In this document: piece after piece, positions 1 to 12,382 of the stretch
Numbering within the stretch: the stretch's first letter is position 1
How the letters are laid out: each line of letters begins with the position of its first letter
Source: Dipetalonema caudispina
Taxonomy: Eukaryota > Nematoda > Chromadorea > Rhabditida > Onchocercidae
Reading direction: 5' to 3'
Assembly: GCA_013365325.1 (NCBI GenBank)
Contig: JABVXV010000185.1
Coordinates: 2,501-66,500, forward strand
DNA: 64,000 nt
Made by a program: the position numbers and the translations under genes
The notes under the pieces: model-generated
Seen by the model: only the letters and a program-made list of their open reading frames with translations
Databases searched by the model: none
What the model was told of the DNA's origin: nothing

Positions 1-476
1 ATCTCAATTTTGATTATAAATTATTGGAAATCGATACAATTAATCAAAATAATTTCTAACATAATTATAAATAAAGGAGCTGGTTTTCTTCGTTTCTCTT
101 TTTTTTTTTTTTTTTTTTTTTCCATCCTTTCTTTTTTAATTCATTGCAGAGTAAAGAGAAATTATGACAAAATGTTTCTTACATAGTAAATAAAAATTAT
201 ATAAAAATATATTAAATAATATAATTTAATTTAATTTATTATAAGTTCTAATTTAAATATATCTTTTCGAAGCTAAATTTGTTACTTTTTTTTCTTTTTT
301 TCCTCTCCCTCCCCTATAATAAATATATAACTTTTGATTTGATTAGCATATTTATAGTAACAGATAGAATTTTTCTCTTCCTTTTTCTCAAAAGTTGATT
401 AACATTATTACATCCCTTTTATTCTTTTTTTTTTTCTCTCTCTCTCTTTTCCTTTTTTTTTTTTTTTTTTTCAACT

Positions 477-533
<57 letters not shown>

Positions 534-845
534 ATACGGTAATAATTTATTTTAAAATTAAAATGAAAAAAAAAAAAAAGGGCATTGTTAGAACTTTTTC
601 AATTATTATCATTCGAGAATTCGCGGAATTATCAATGTCAATGTTATGAAGGAATTTTATTTATTTAATATATCTAACAATTTTAACTGAGAAATCGATT
701 TTATGAATTATCGTAGTAACATATGCTGAAACGATTACACAAACCAATTTCTTCCTCTCCAATATAAACTAAGATGTTCCCCTTGGGACGATGAACGTTT
801 CGTATTGACACATGCTGTTAAATTTCACCTCAAGATGTTGGGAAG

Positions 846-876
<31 letters not shown>

Positions 877-1454
877 TAGATATCCGGTTTTCTGGTTTCT
901 TTTTCCTTCCAACTGGAACATCTGTTAAATGAAAATTAATACATAATGATATATTCCTTTTTTTTTTTTGTTTTGTTTTTCTCTAGTCATAGTAATATTA
1001 TCATAATTGTGCTGAAATTGTCAATAATTTTAGTAATAATTATATTCATACAAATTGAATTTTTAATTGTTCGTATGTATAGAAATTAATATCTATGCAT
1101 GAATAAGATAAGAGATAGTTCTTAATACTTTAAACTTAAACTAAATAGGTGAATATATAAAATTTAACAATAGTATATATAAATATATATGTCCATGGAT
1201 GCAGGAAATTACCTTGTAACTAATCATATGCTAAAAGTTTTTGAGTAAAGAAATATGCAAACATCGTAATGCATGCAATTATTACACATGAATACATAAA
1301 CTATCCTGTATAGTAAGTTAACTTTTCTATTTTTATGTGCAACTTTTCACATATTGATTTACGTTATTTAATAGTTAATATGAATTAAGCTTGCTGAAGT
1401 TATTTAACGATTTCTCTCTCTTTATCTTTTTTTATTTCATTTTTCCTTTTTCAG
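1..1454. other. Intergenic AT-rich block upstream of the Pygopus-like gene
   Basis: No coding region is supported here. The stretch is AT-rich, with T tracts near 101-121, 857-878 and 958-969 and a T28/A26 mirror tract at 478-531. An 84-codon open frame over 395-649 is only homopolymer translation (F and K runs). The right edge ends in a good acceptor (CTTTTTCAG, last base 1454), which may be the trans-splice site of the downstream gene. Confidence 0.6.
478..531. repeat. T28/A26 homopolymer mirror tract
   Basis: Twenty-eight T are followed directly by 26 A. The tract is self-complementary and can fold on itself with essentially no loop. It could be a slippage hot spot or mark an assembly-sensitive position. 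Confidence 0.9.
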
Positions 1455-1570
1455 TATAAAACTGTGTAAATTGAAGTCCTTCATACGACACCATATATTT
1501 ATTTTGCTAATGAAACTTATTCGTTAGTAAGTTATTTGAAAATTGAAATATACACTGGCATTCAAAACTA
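1451..1570 (+). promoter_or_regulatory. Probable trans-splice acceptor and 5' leader with a short uORF
   Basis: A strong nematode-type acceptor ends at 1454 and lies 116 nt before the ATG at 1571. Between them is a five-codon upstream ORF (ATG at 1510, TAG at 1525-1527, encoding MKLIR). An acceptor without an obvious upstream exon is what a spliced-leader addition site looks like. That use is inferred, because no transcript is available. Confidence 0.35.
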
Positions 1571-4500
1571 ATGGCCACTGCTACGACAGCATTGGTACGC
1601 GCAACGGGTAATACTGGTGGTGCAATGATGATGATGCCAACGGGTACTGCTATGACCATGGTTAGTAAACTATTTATTCATAATGTTTACAAATTTTTGA
1701 AATTAAAATAAATTTCAAGTAAATCCGACCAATTGTCAATTATCGTAATAACAATCCGAGCTGCTTCATTGGTTTCATCATTCTCTTCCTTCTCCACTCT
1801 CTTATCCGTTGTGCTAATTGTAAAACCATCGACTAAACTTTTAGCCAATTTGGATAGATTAAAAACGGGACGATTATCTAACAGCTGGTGCTGTAATCAT
1901 TTCTTTGGGGGAAGGAACGAAAGAGATGAATTTCACCATTAAACACCGTTCCTTTTGTGACATACGGACATTACCATCGAGTTATTATAAAGCGATATAT
2001 TGAAATATTGTGATGTAGTACATTGAAATTATCGAACGTAAGTACCCTATGACGTATGAGCTCGAATGACGTCAAACATATGGTGTATAATTATGATGAA
2101 GTTAATGTAAGCTATCTTAAAAATTCACTTCGTTGGTTAATTAGGTTGCACTAAGCGAGGAAGAGGAAGAGTCTTGACAAGTGCAATTTGCGGATAGCTT
2201 GTTGCTGTTGTTGCTGCTGTTTAACGGTTAAGATATCAACTGATCAATTTTCATGCTTCAAACGTCACTGGTTATATTGATCAGTAGGTGGAGAAAGAGG
2301 ACTTGAAAGATACTTGATTAGATAGGTATTTATAATTAATGAAATTTAACTAGGAAAACATTCCGGAAAAATGTCCAGAAATGGAAAAATTAGATAGGTA
2401 TTTATAATTAATGAAATTCAACTAGGTTCAGAAATGTTACTAAATATGTTCAAGATTAACCTAATCAGTGATTATTTTAACTTGTCATATGATAGCAAGA
2501 AATTAAAAGTAATTATGATATGTGAGAACAGGGTAAATTGTTTCGATCTATTTTAACCGGTTAAAAATTAAGAGCTGATAAAGATCAATTTCAAATGAGT
2601 GCAAAATAAATGTATGGATGAGTGGAAGAACAGCTCTATTACTATAGCAACCAAACGAACGAAGTTTATTTTTGTGCGTATATATATATGTATGTGTGTT
2701 TGTTTGAAAGCACATATTTAAACTAACGTTACCTTATTTGTAGAGTTGGCCTACTTTTCGTTTGCCGTTCATTTGGTTAGCCTCTAATTTGATGTTAGCC
2801 GAACAATTTGATAACATTTATTATTTAACTCTATCTTTTTGTAGTCCTATTTATTACTTTTAGGCTTTAACGCAAATAGTTTGACGTCATAGTGAAAATG
2901 ACCTTTGGATTTTTTTTTTTTTTTTTTTTCAAATTCTAAAAGAAACATTCGTCGTGAAGAATCTGTTCGTATCCATTGGTTTTTCCCTTTCCTTTTATAT
3001 AAAAATATTTATAGAAGTACTTAGCGGGTGGCAGTTAAGAAGATAAATCAGACAGTTGTCGCTTCTCCATTTTATTATAATATCTGGAACTAAAATATCT
3101 AGCGAGACTAAATCATTTACAGATTTTAGAGAAATTATCACTAAGAGAGTTTTAAATTATTAGTTTTGCGTGTAAAATTTTGATAAGATTTTATAGGGTT
3201 GTACAGGTCAACCGTCGCAAGTATCATTGTATCCATCGCAACAAAGTGCATATTCTACTTATCCATCACAAGCTGCCATTGGAGTGTCATCAGCCAACGG
3301 GCGTTTACTTTCGAATAATTCCTGTGGTAATTTTTCTCCGCTTTACTTCATAAATTATATCAACGTCACTAAATCATTCCATTAAAAAAAGCATAACATG
3401 ATTCTAAGTCTCAAAGCGAATACGCAAATGTATCCAAGAGTATTGCTATGTTCTATGTATTTTATGTATTTGTTGTTAACTTTGCTAGTTATACTTTTTT
3501 TTTATTAAATTTTAGATGCAGCATGTGCAAATTTCTTTCCCCAGCAACCACAACAAAGCTATCCGTTACAACGGTCATTCTATCAAAATTTAACACCGGA
3601 ACCACCGGCAACGACAGCTAATAACGTTATGCCCCAGAGTATGAATTGTGAAGCCGTTGGTTCGATAACATCAGCAACGATGTCTAATGATAGTCTGACA
3701 GCATCAGTTTTAACTGATTTAGGTAAGGCCATATCACGATATCTGCAACCATTTTCTTTAGTTTCGTTAATTTATCGCCGTCTAATATATACAGTACGTA
3801 TTGCTTGGCAAATTCAATTGAGAAAAAGAATTATTGATTGACTCGTCATGCAATATACATATTGTACAAATATGAAATATTTACAATATTACATATCTAA
3901 GGAACTTTTTCATCTTTATGATGTAGAACTGATCCTTTGAAGCGATAATTTAATCATTAATCAGTTGTTGATCCTTGATTTGAAGTGGTCCATATCATGG
4001 CTTTCTTGTTTTCTTCTTGGTTACTAGTTGGAGTCGGATGTCACCATCCTGCTTCTCTGCTACGAATGTACAGTTGTCGAATACAATCACTGCTACGGAG
4101 TGCTGCTGGACCTGTTATCACAAATATGAATGTACTTGTATTACAGTACTGTTGAAGGATCAAGCAGTTGAAGAATATTGCTAATGATTTTGTAGGTTCT
4201 CAATCATTATCAGTTCGGCGACCTTCCAGCTGTAGTAGCCGGAGTCGGCCATCATCATCTTGTTCCTCTGCTACGAACGTTCAAATACCGATTACAAGTA
4301 CCACAGTTACTGTTACGAGTGCTGCGGGACCTATTACCACAAATATGAATGGTTTGGTTAATGCATCGGTTACGAATAATACCGCTACATCAGTTTGTTC
4401 CAACAAAAATGCTGGTTAGCTTTGCGTTAATTTTTTGGCTGTTAAGTGCCTGTAAATTAATGTGTGGAATCTTGTTTTTTCAGATTATCTTGTTTGGAGT

Positions 4501-7500
4501 AAAAATAAGAATAATGTAACATAAAAATAAGCTACGCGGATATTTCATCGTTTTAGTGGTAGCGTAATCGTTTCTGTCCCGGATACAGTGAGTTCTTAAC
4601 CAGCTTACTGGAGAGGGCTCGATGATATATATCACTTTTGAACTATTTACCATCCGCACATAACAATTAAAGTAGTGGTAATTTATGAAAAAAAATTTTT
4701 TTTTCCAGATATCTTGATTATCCGTGATCCGTTTGAAGAAGAAGAATTACCCGGTATACGTTGTAATACCACAAATACCCAAATGATGTTGTTCAATCAG
4801 CGACCACCGCAGTATATCAACACTGGAAATCCGTTAGATTCTGGAGGGCAGCTGGAGTTACCTCGGTCAGAATGTTCATGAATTAATTTTCCGCATTATT
4901 CATCTCTTTTTCTTAACATTTTGGTAAAGATAGAGAAAAGGATGGAGAAAGAGGCAAGCGATCTTGTAGATTGAGACGGTTTCGTTTTCAGTCATTTGAA
5001 TATTTGGAGGAAAGTTTATCAAAACATATTTGTAAATTTGCATATTTGTTTGTAGGCATCTTCGTGTCCCGTATCCTGAATCGGCATACCGAGCATGTAT
5101 TGCAGCGAATAAGAATTTGGCTAGTTACCGTAACGGAGCACCGTTACCTTCGTTCATAGCACCTTATCCAGCGCTTCCTGCTCCAAGACCTGGTTCTGTT
5201 TTTGGTCCTAATGTCGTTCCAATGGAGAATTCAGTGATGTATGGGAATCCACAACAACAACGACAGCAGCAGCAACAGCAGCTCCCTGGAAGCGCTGCAA
5301 ATTTTGGAATGTTACGGAATAATAGAGCTCAAGGAAATGCTTCGCCAGGTCTGTGTTTCGTTGTTTACGAAAAATGTTGGATGACTTCATCATGTTTTTA
5401 TAGCTCGTTTGCTTTTATTCTCGATAAAGAATATTGGATCATTTTTTAAGTCTTCGCACGTGATTGGTATTTTCAGGTTGTCCACCGCTGTCAATGGGTA
5501 ATGCACCTACACCAATTGCAGCCCAAGGCTTTGGAAATCCGTACTGTATTCAAGGACCAGCTCCAACGCAGCAAATGTTAGGCCCACCCGGTAATCATTA
5601 TATTCTGATTGGTCAAGTTACATTTAAACGGATAGATTATTTATTCCATAATCGCTGAATTACTCCATTATATGTAATGGAGTCTTATTTGTCATAGAAG
5701 ACGCTACCATGTACTGCTTCCAGAAATCAACTTCTAAAATTTTCCAGATGATCTAGTATTCGTTGCTGTTGATATTGCCATTAATGATAATTTTTTTTGG
5801 CCATGGGAAAAGCTTGAGAAACACAAGGAATTCAAGCGTAATTTCCCCATTTTGCACTTGATTTTGGTATGCTAAACCTGTTAGCCTCTGCTTCAAAAAT
5901 TAAGAAACAGCATAGCAGCGTACTATTTATACTCCTTCTATGGGACATCATTTTTAAAGTTTCAAAAACTGCATATAAAAATTTCCGATTCATCTTATAT
6001 CGCTTCTAGCAGCGATTTTAAAAATTATGTGTCATATCAAGCGGGAAGAAAAGTTGTTAACTAAAGTGGTAATTACGAGTGCAGCCTTCAGAAGCATTAT
6101 GAAATACTTCTTTTGATCATATAAAAATTCAATTAAATTTAGAAGTTTGGACTGGAAAATGTTAAACATTTTAATAGAATGGAATGTTTTGTTATCCTTA
6201 AGGTCGGAAATTTAAGTGCTATCGGTACAGTCAGTTGCAAAAAACAACATGCTTTAAGCTTCTTGTATTTGGATCAAATTCATCTTCATGTTTTTCTGCC
6301 TTAGTTTTAGTCACTTAAGTTTTTTCTTCAACCCTTCTAATTGATGCAACTCATCAATGGTTTCCAAAATGTATCTGTCTGCCAATTAGCAATGAAAATA
6401 AACTTTGAATATTTTTAGTTAAGTTTTCTTAATAATTGTCTCAGCAGTATAAAATCGGTGATGTTTGGGACAGATTCGGTATGTGTTGCTCGTATCATGT
6501 GAAAATAGGTTTGCCCCTTCTCACTGTTCATTGCCATTGTTCCAATAGTTGCAATTAATTGATCACTATTAAGGAAGTGATATGTAACCTATTTTGTCAT
6601 TGTTTTGCAGGTTGTATACAACGTACAGAATACCTACCAGCTGCGTCAGGTCCATACTGTATACCCGGAGGTGCTGCTGGACAACCTTATTTTGGGGGAC
6701 AGCCGATTGCAAGACCTGAACCTGGAACTTCTAGTATGGTGCCGTTGAACAGTGGTCCACAAATGAATCCCATGGGAATGGTGAGTATGAATGGTGAAAG
6801 AATGGGACCTGTTATGGGTGTTGCCGGCGTGGCCCAGCAACAAAGTGCTGGTGCGACGACGGGAAAGAAAGGAAATAATAAAAGGTATGCTGGATTGTTT
6901 ATGTTTTTTCAAGCTAAAGAAGAAAAAAATATGCCATGCATTTTTGTTCTTTTTTTGAGAAGTCAAGTGGATTATTAACCCATTGACAGATCCAAAGCTA
7001 ACAAAGCGGCTGCGGCAGCACCGAATCTTACCATCGCAGATGAACAACTCTTGGCCGCAAGACGAAAACAACAGCCATTGTTGCAATCTGGACAACAACA
7101 ACAAACAATGGTACCTGGAATGATACTGCCTATGTCAGTTCCATCACAGGACTTCTATTTGTCGCAGGGTATTTGTGGCAATCGTAATGGCATGCCACCT
7201 CATGTTGCACCTCCACAGCAGCAGGCGATGGTACCACTGGCACCTACTAACGGGACTACTGGAGGAGGTGGATTAGGGCAATTTGATCATTTTGATGGTT
7301 CGTGAAGTTTTTCATCTTATTTTTAAAATGATATAATTTTAGCATAGTTACTTAATTTTCGAAGTGTATGTCATTCTCTTGTAAAGCATCAACTTTGATT
7401 TCCGCAAAACAACGCAGACATAATAGAATATGCTCTTTAAGTGTCTGTAATTCAGCGACTAAGTTATATTTGAGTTAGATAATCAAGTAACCATGTAAAA

Positions 7501-9185
7501 CGATGAACGTTAATTTGGTTTTTAGCTCGACCTTCAACAAGTATGAGTTGTACACAAATATCGTATTGTCCTCCAATGGCATCAGCACCAAGTGCAACAG
7601 GTAAATTATTACTCTATTTTAAATTCCCACCAGTCTAATTTAGTCACTTTGTTTGGATTTAAATTTGTTTGCAGAATTATTTGCACCATTTCTAGATACC
7701 CTGCCTCAACAGCAGTCCACTTCTCAAATGATCGCGAATTCGATGATGATGACCAGAGGTTATGGTGGTTTCGAACAAAATGGTTTTATTGATGGCTTTC
7801 AGGTCTATTAATAATCACGTATTTTGAATTGTATACTTTGGTCATAGGTTATTCAGGTTTGCAGCAAAACTAGATTTTTAAATCAGAGCGATTAACACCG
7901 TTGGAGTAATATCATAACGTAGCATAATAGGATACTTTTTTCTGAAGATATTGGCACAATAGTAGTAAGCTGTTCGTGTTGGTCAAAGATTGTTCGCACT
8001 TATCTGGCGAAGACACATATTATCAAATGAATTAAATACTAAAAGTTTTTTTGGTTGGAGTAATCCATGTTTTGTCAGGCCAACCAGGTTCACTACTTCG
8101 GAAGACTGTGCAATTCCAGACCCTAGTTCAGGCGAACTAGTAAGGGTGCTGGAACTGCAAATTTGGCCCGGTTCAACTTTTCTTTTGTAATTAAAGTTTT
8201 CAAATCAGAATTTAAGAAAGGAAATCTGAGTTTATAGAGGAGCAATTAGAAACTATAGCGTTTGCCATACCATTCTGTTCACCGGTGGCAAAGCGGCAAT
8301 TGTTTGGTGGTCCTGTTCTATAACATGATGAGCTACACTATGTATAATATGATTTTAGTGTCTTAGTAGCTACCAGCAAAATTAGCACCCATTGTATTAA
8401 ATTCGAAATTTCCCTTGATCATATTCAGTTGAAATAACCTAATTTTCAGGCTCAGAGGAATAATGGTAACACTGGTGATGCAGCTAGCAATAATATGACA
8501 ACTAATACTGCTATCACTACCAGTGCTAGCGGTGATTCGTTCACTGTGCTAAATGGTTCTACGAGTAACCAGAACACGAGTACCGGTAATAAACAACGTT
8601 GTGTAAGCTGTACGGAAGAACTAAGAGTAAATTTTAGTACTATTATAATCTTGCGGTTTTCCTTCAAATTCTGTTATATCGCTTTGTCGAACCTGTGCGG
8701 AATAAACAGACGACCCAAATTTTTGAAATATGCTCAGTTTTTGTTCTGTTGATTTTATTACGAAGTATAATAATGTTATAGAGTGATCAACCCAGTATTC
8801 AATGCACAGCCAATGGTGAAGGTTGTCGGCGTTTTTTTCATCAGGTGGGATTTTTGGCGATGTTTATTTCCCAGTATTTCTTTTTCTCGAATTATAATTA
8901 CCTATTCCAATTATGAAACAGCTTATTTTGAAAAGTACATTGTGCTATTATGCCGTTGTTTCGGGTCTGTTTCACCCAACTTCCCTTTATTTCCACTATA
9001 TTCACACTTAACTTACCTCGTTTTCATTCATTGCTGGAAATAGTGTGAAGAGTTTTTTCTTTTTTTTATAGGAATGTAGCGGATTATTATCGGATGCATT
9101 CCGTGCTATCATTGCAGAACCATGTGCAGAATGGATTTGCCCGGATTGTTTATGCCGCCAACAAACACAACTCACATTTGCTTAG
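1571..9185 (+). CDS. pygo: Pygopus-like PHD-finger protein (Wnt/beta-catenin co-activator)
   Basis: Fourteen exons join to 2349 nt (782 aa): 1571-1660, 3197-3326, 3516-3722, 4196-4414, 4709-4865, 5056-5348, 5477-5590, 6611-6884, 6990-7297, 7526-7600, 7675-7802, 8450-8626, 8782-8844, 9072-9185. The C-terminal 70 residues form a C4HC3 PHD finger: C716, C719, C732, C739, H744, C747, C768, C771, with W766 two residues before the last pair. The FFHQEC...DAF...AEWICPDC pattern and the 20-residue C747-C768 spacing match Pygopus PHDs, which read H3K4me and bind BCL9/Legless. At residues 216-228 a D-I-L-I-I-R-D-P-F-E-E-E-E segment resembles the Pygo N-terminal NPF activation box. Between them the protein is Q/P/G/M-rich and unstructured, with a basic KKGNNKR-SKANK stretch that could be an NLS. 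Known Pygo proteins carry the NPF box much nearer the N-terminus. The role as a nuclear Wnt co-activator is inferred from the family. Confidence 0.82.
2067..2074. promoter_or_regulatory. Perfect CRE-type palindrome TGACGTCA (copy 1)
   Basis: This is an exact 8-bp CREB/ATF consensus palindrome in the first intron. A truncated TGACGTA lies just upstream at 2050-2056 and a second exact copy at 2882-2889. The motif holds two CpGs' worth of G/C in very AT-rich DNA, so chance occurrence is unlikely but not excluded. Function is inferred. Confidence 0.35.
2317..2426. repeat. 38-bp direct repeat pair in intron 1
   Basis: The segments 2317-2354 and 2389-2426 are identical except for one T/C difference near the 3' end (AAATTTAACTAGG against AAATTCAACTAGG). 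They are separated by 34 bp. This looks like a recent local duplication. Confidence 0.8.
2882..2889. promoter_or_regulatory. Perfect CRE-type palindrome TGACGTCA (copy 2)
   Basis: This is the second exact TGACGTCA in the same intron, 815 bp after the first and 315 bp before exon 2. bZIP factors of the CREB/ATF class bind this palindrome in animals. Use here is inferred only. Confidence 0.35.
4020..4134 (+). pseudogene. Decayed duplicate of exon 4 inside intron 3 of the Pygopus-like gene
   Basis: The sequence at 4020-4134 aligns along its length with exon 4 at about 4235-4351. Shared blocks include GGAGTCGG, TCTCTGCTACGAA and GTGCTGC-GGACCT-TTA-CACAAATATGAAT. Small deletions and substitutions separate the copies. 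It has an AG at 4026-4027 and a GTACTT after 4131, but using it as an exon (104 nt) would break the phase into exon 4. It is therefore read as a degraded tandem exon duplication rather than a working cassette exon. Confidence 0.7.
5591..6610 (+). other. Intron 7 of the Pygopus-like gene, no gene seen
   Basis: This is a 1.0-kb intron between the exons ending 5590 and starting 6611, with donor GTAATC and acceptor TTTTGCAG. It has mixed composition and no long homopolymer. I found no coding segment or repeat in it. Confidence 0.6.
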
Positions 9186-9325
9186 ATATATTCAGTTATC
9201 GTTCTTATTTATTCGTCTTATCTTTATAAGGAATGTCGTATAATTATATTTTTTGGACTCCTCATAAATATGTCTCTATATTTATATATCATTAAATGTG
9301 TTTATGCTTATTTGAATTTTCGCTG

Positions 9326-9378
<53 letters not shown>

Positions 9379-12300
9379 GTCTAGTAAGTTAAATATAGTT
9401 GAACGTCTGTCTATAAGATATCGTTGCATAGTCCAATAATTTAAATATAATTATTTGCTTGCCCATCAAATATTTATCTGTTTTTGTGTTAGCAATATAT
9501 TTGGATGTGTCTTTAGGTCATCGGATATATCAACATATGTTTGAATATGGGTGTTTATGTTTGTATGCTCGTATATTTAAATATCTTTGTATCCTTTCAC
9601 GTTTATGTCATCATCTTATGATTCTTCAAGTTGCTTTTGTAACTATTGTCGTGAAATTATATGAATTAGACATTGATATTTAACTGTGTCATTATTCGAG
9701 AAAAATTTTCAGATTTTGATGTTTTTATACTATTTATCAATTGGACATTCTATTTTACCGTTATTGTTATAATTATTGTCTTTTCTTATTAAGAGGTATA
9801 TTTGTCATGCGTATGTTGTTTTAATATGGCGCATCTTGGTTGGTAAATAGTCTGTGTTAGGTTTTTCGATAGACCCATGAAATAGGATTTACTGAAATTG
9901 AAATATCCTAAAAAATCATTAAGAATCTGGATGTTGCTACATTTGAAATGTCAAATTTCTTTCGAGCACTTTTCAAAACCGCTACGAATGTTTATAAACA
10001 AAAAATGGTTCATTGATGACATCTTCAGTTCGTCTTTTTTTCTTTTTTATCAATTAACTACACATCATCCTAGCCATCTTTGTCATTCATTCGATAATCA
10101 CTTCCCACTTTCAATTAATCATTTAAAAGGCTGCATTTCTGGATGGTGCCAGACTATTCATTTTCACTCATTATTGTGCGATATAATAATAATCTTGCAT
10201 ATTAACTTAATTTGTATATTTAATACATATTGATTAAGTAATACTGGTGGCAATGATGAACATCACACATGTTATACTTGCCTTTCCTTTCAAACGGTTC
10301 TTTCACAAATTTTTACTTTGTATTCGTAATTTAAATTGAAAAGTTTTCTATTTAAAGGCTTTCATTTAACTAATACCGATATCATCTGAATTATTATGTT
10401 TGTATTTGATATATATATATATAATAAAAGAATATTTCTATTTATCTCAACATCATTTTTGAAAAAACACTATAAGTTTTATATTGGTCATCCATATATA
10501 ATTTGTGAATTTAATGAAGTTACAATAAAAAGAAAAAAAGAAAAAAAAGAAAAATTTGTTTCTGAAATATATCAGGAGGAATTACTTTGTTTATAGTTTA
10601 AAAAGAGAGTAATTATGAATATTAATGACATATTTAGTACTTGAATTCGTTGTCGGAGTTTAATTATTTTTTCTCATTTAAGCAGTTAGCAATTAGTTAG
10701 TTGATTGCATTCTATTTAATTTACTCGTTCTCTTTATAATCAATAATATTTGAAAAAGTTTATATCTGTTAATGTTGTTATGTTACTTCAAAATTGTACC
10801 ACATTTTTGGAAATAATTTTTCTTTAATTGTTAAAATTTCAAAATTTTCATAGCCTATGATAATAATCGATATAATACCGGAGGAGATTGGTAAGTAAGT
10901 TTATAGATAGAATTAATGTTGTTGCTAACTTTCAAACGTTATTTCAATTTTTACACTAAGAATTGAACAGAAATAAAATGGTGTAATTAATAAAATATTC
11001 TAATTTTCTGCATAATTTTTTTTATACGAAAATGATATCAGAGAATATGAAATGAGAAAAATGAAAAAGTTATAATTTCCACTTTCTCTTCTCATCTTTT
11101 CGTTTTTTCTTTTTTTTTTTTCTTCGTCTTTCTCTCTCTCTCTCTCTCTCTTCCTCTCTCTTTCTCTCCCTACGTGTATGTTCTTCCAATATAATCAACG
11201 AATACCCTATGGATCAATTCAATTTTCTATATAAAAAAAAAAAAAAAAACGAACAAACAATTTGTGTTATTCATAAAATCTCAGCAACATTAAATATTTT
11301 ACTTTATCCATTCATATATATATGAGAGTAATATGAAAAATTAGATTTGTTATATATCTTTTAATAATAAAATTAAAAAGAAATGTATTATCCTATCAGT
11401 TAAAAATATTAATTAAAATTATTACACTTTAACAATACGAAATCTACTTGTAGTATCATAACCGGAAAATTTATATTTATTACATATATAAAGCAAAAAT
11501 AAAAAACAACGTATTACTATTATCAATTAATTTATTTATTATTATTATTAATTATTATTATTAGTTATCATTATTTTTATCACCAATTATTATTATTATT
11601 ATTACTATTTGTTTACATTTGTAAAAGAATCAAAAAAAAAAAAGAAAAAAAAAAAGAAGAAAGAAAAATGAAATAAATATAATTTATAAGAAATAATGAG
11701 TGAATATTATTTATTATTTTTCTTCTTATCATATCTTTCCTATATTATCAGGAACAATTATTTCACTATCCTTTTTTTTTTTTTTTTTTTTCGTATCTAT
11801 TAAAAGATTAGAATATTATCATTTAATATAATGATCAGTAATAGATATATGTCTGTCGGTATTTATATGATAATTTAATTTGAAAAAAAAAAAAAAAAAA
11901 TGTATTAATGAAATTTATAATAGTTTAATTGAAATTGTTTATTAACTAAGAACTTATCATGCATTTTGTTTCATTAACAGGTCATCATCATATATTACAT
12001 TTTCCTTCTTTACCACATTTTATAGCATAACGAATACGATCATATAAATCTTACTCTCCAATCCGTATTTATTTCATTCTCAAATTTTATTAAATTATAA
12101 CTTTTCTAATTCACTTAATTTTTAATTTCAAGTTTTCTTTTTTCTTTTTTTTGTTTTAAATTTTAATTTGATCGATGAAAGAATTTGTATCATTTTCATT
12201 TTGACATTATAACAATATAGTAAGCTTGATAATAATATTAATTTATCAGTTACAGTTAATTCATTAATTTAAAAACTTGAAATTTTAAAATAAGAATTCA

Positions 12301-12382
12301 TAAAATTTAAAAACTTCAACGAAAAATTTCATTATTAGAGAGAAATAGATCGATTAATTTTAAAATAAACCATCAAAATATA
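9186..12382. other. Non-coding AT-rich region downstream of the Pygopus-like gene
   Basis: This holds the 3' flank of the gene, a TA microsatellite (9327-9376), a CT-rich run (about 11128-11163), an ATT-rich patch (11535-11610) and numerous poly-A/T tracts. Open frames at 9459-9683, 9898-10233 and 10396-10596 have no recognisable domain, no splice partners and low-complexity content, so none is called. No canonical AATAAA was seen close behind the stop codon. Confidence 0.55.
9327..9376. repeat. (TA)n microsatellite
   Basis: This is an uninterrupted alternating TA run of about 25 units, roughly 140 bp after the Pygopus-like stop codon. Confidence 0.95.

Larger units (their letters stand above)
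1661..3196 (+). other. Large first intron of the Pygopus-like gene
   Basis: This intron is 1.5 kb with donor GTTAGT and acceptor TTATAG. It is less homopolymer-rich than the intergenic DNA. It contains two perfect TGACGTCA palindromes (2067-2074 and 2882-2889), a near match at 2050-2056 and a 38-bp direct repeat (2317-2354 and 2389-2426). A short open frame at 1733-1942 shows no recognisable product and is not proposed as coding. Confidence 0.6.

Noticed and set aside
9898..10233. 111-codon open frame
   Set aside because: It has no recognisable domain and no matching splice partners, and lies in non-coding-like sequence; length is within chance for this region.
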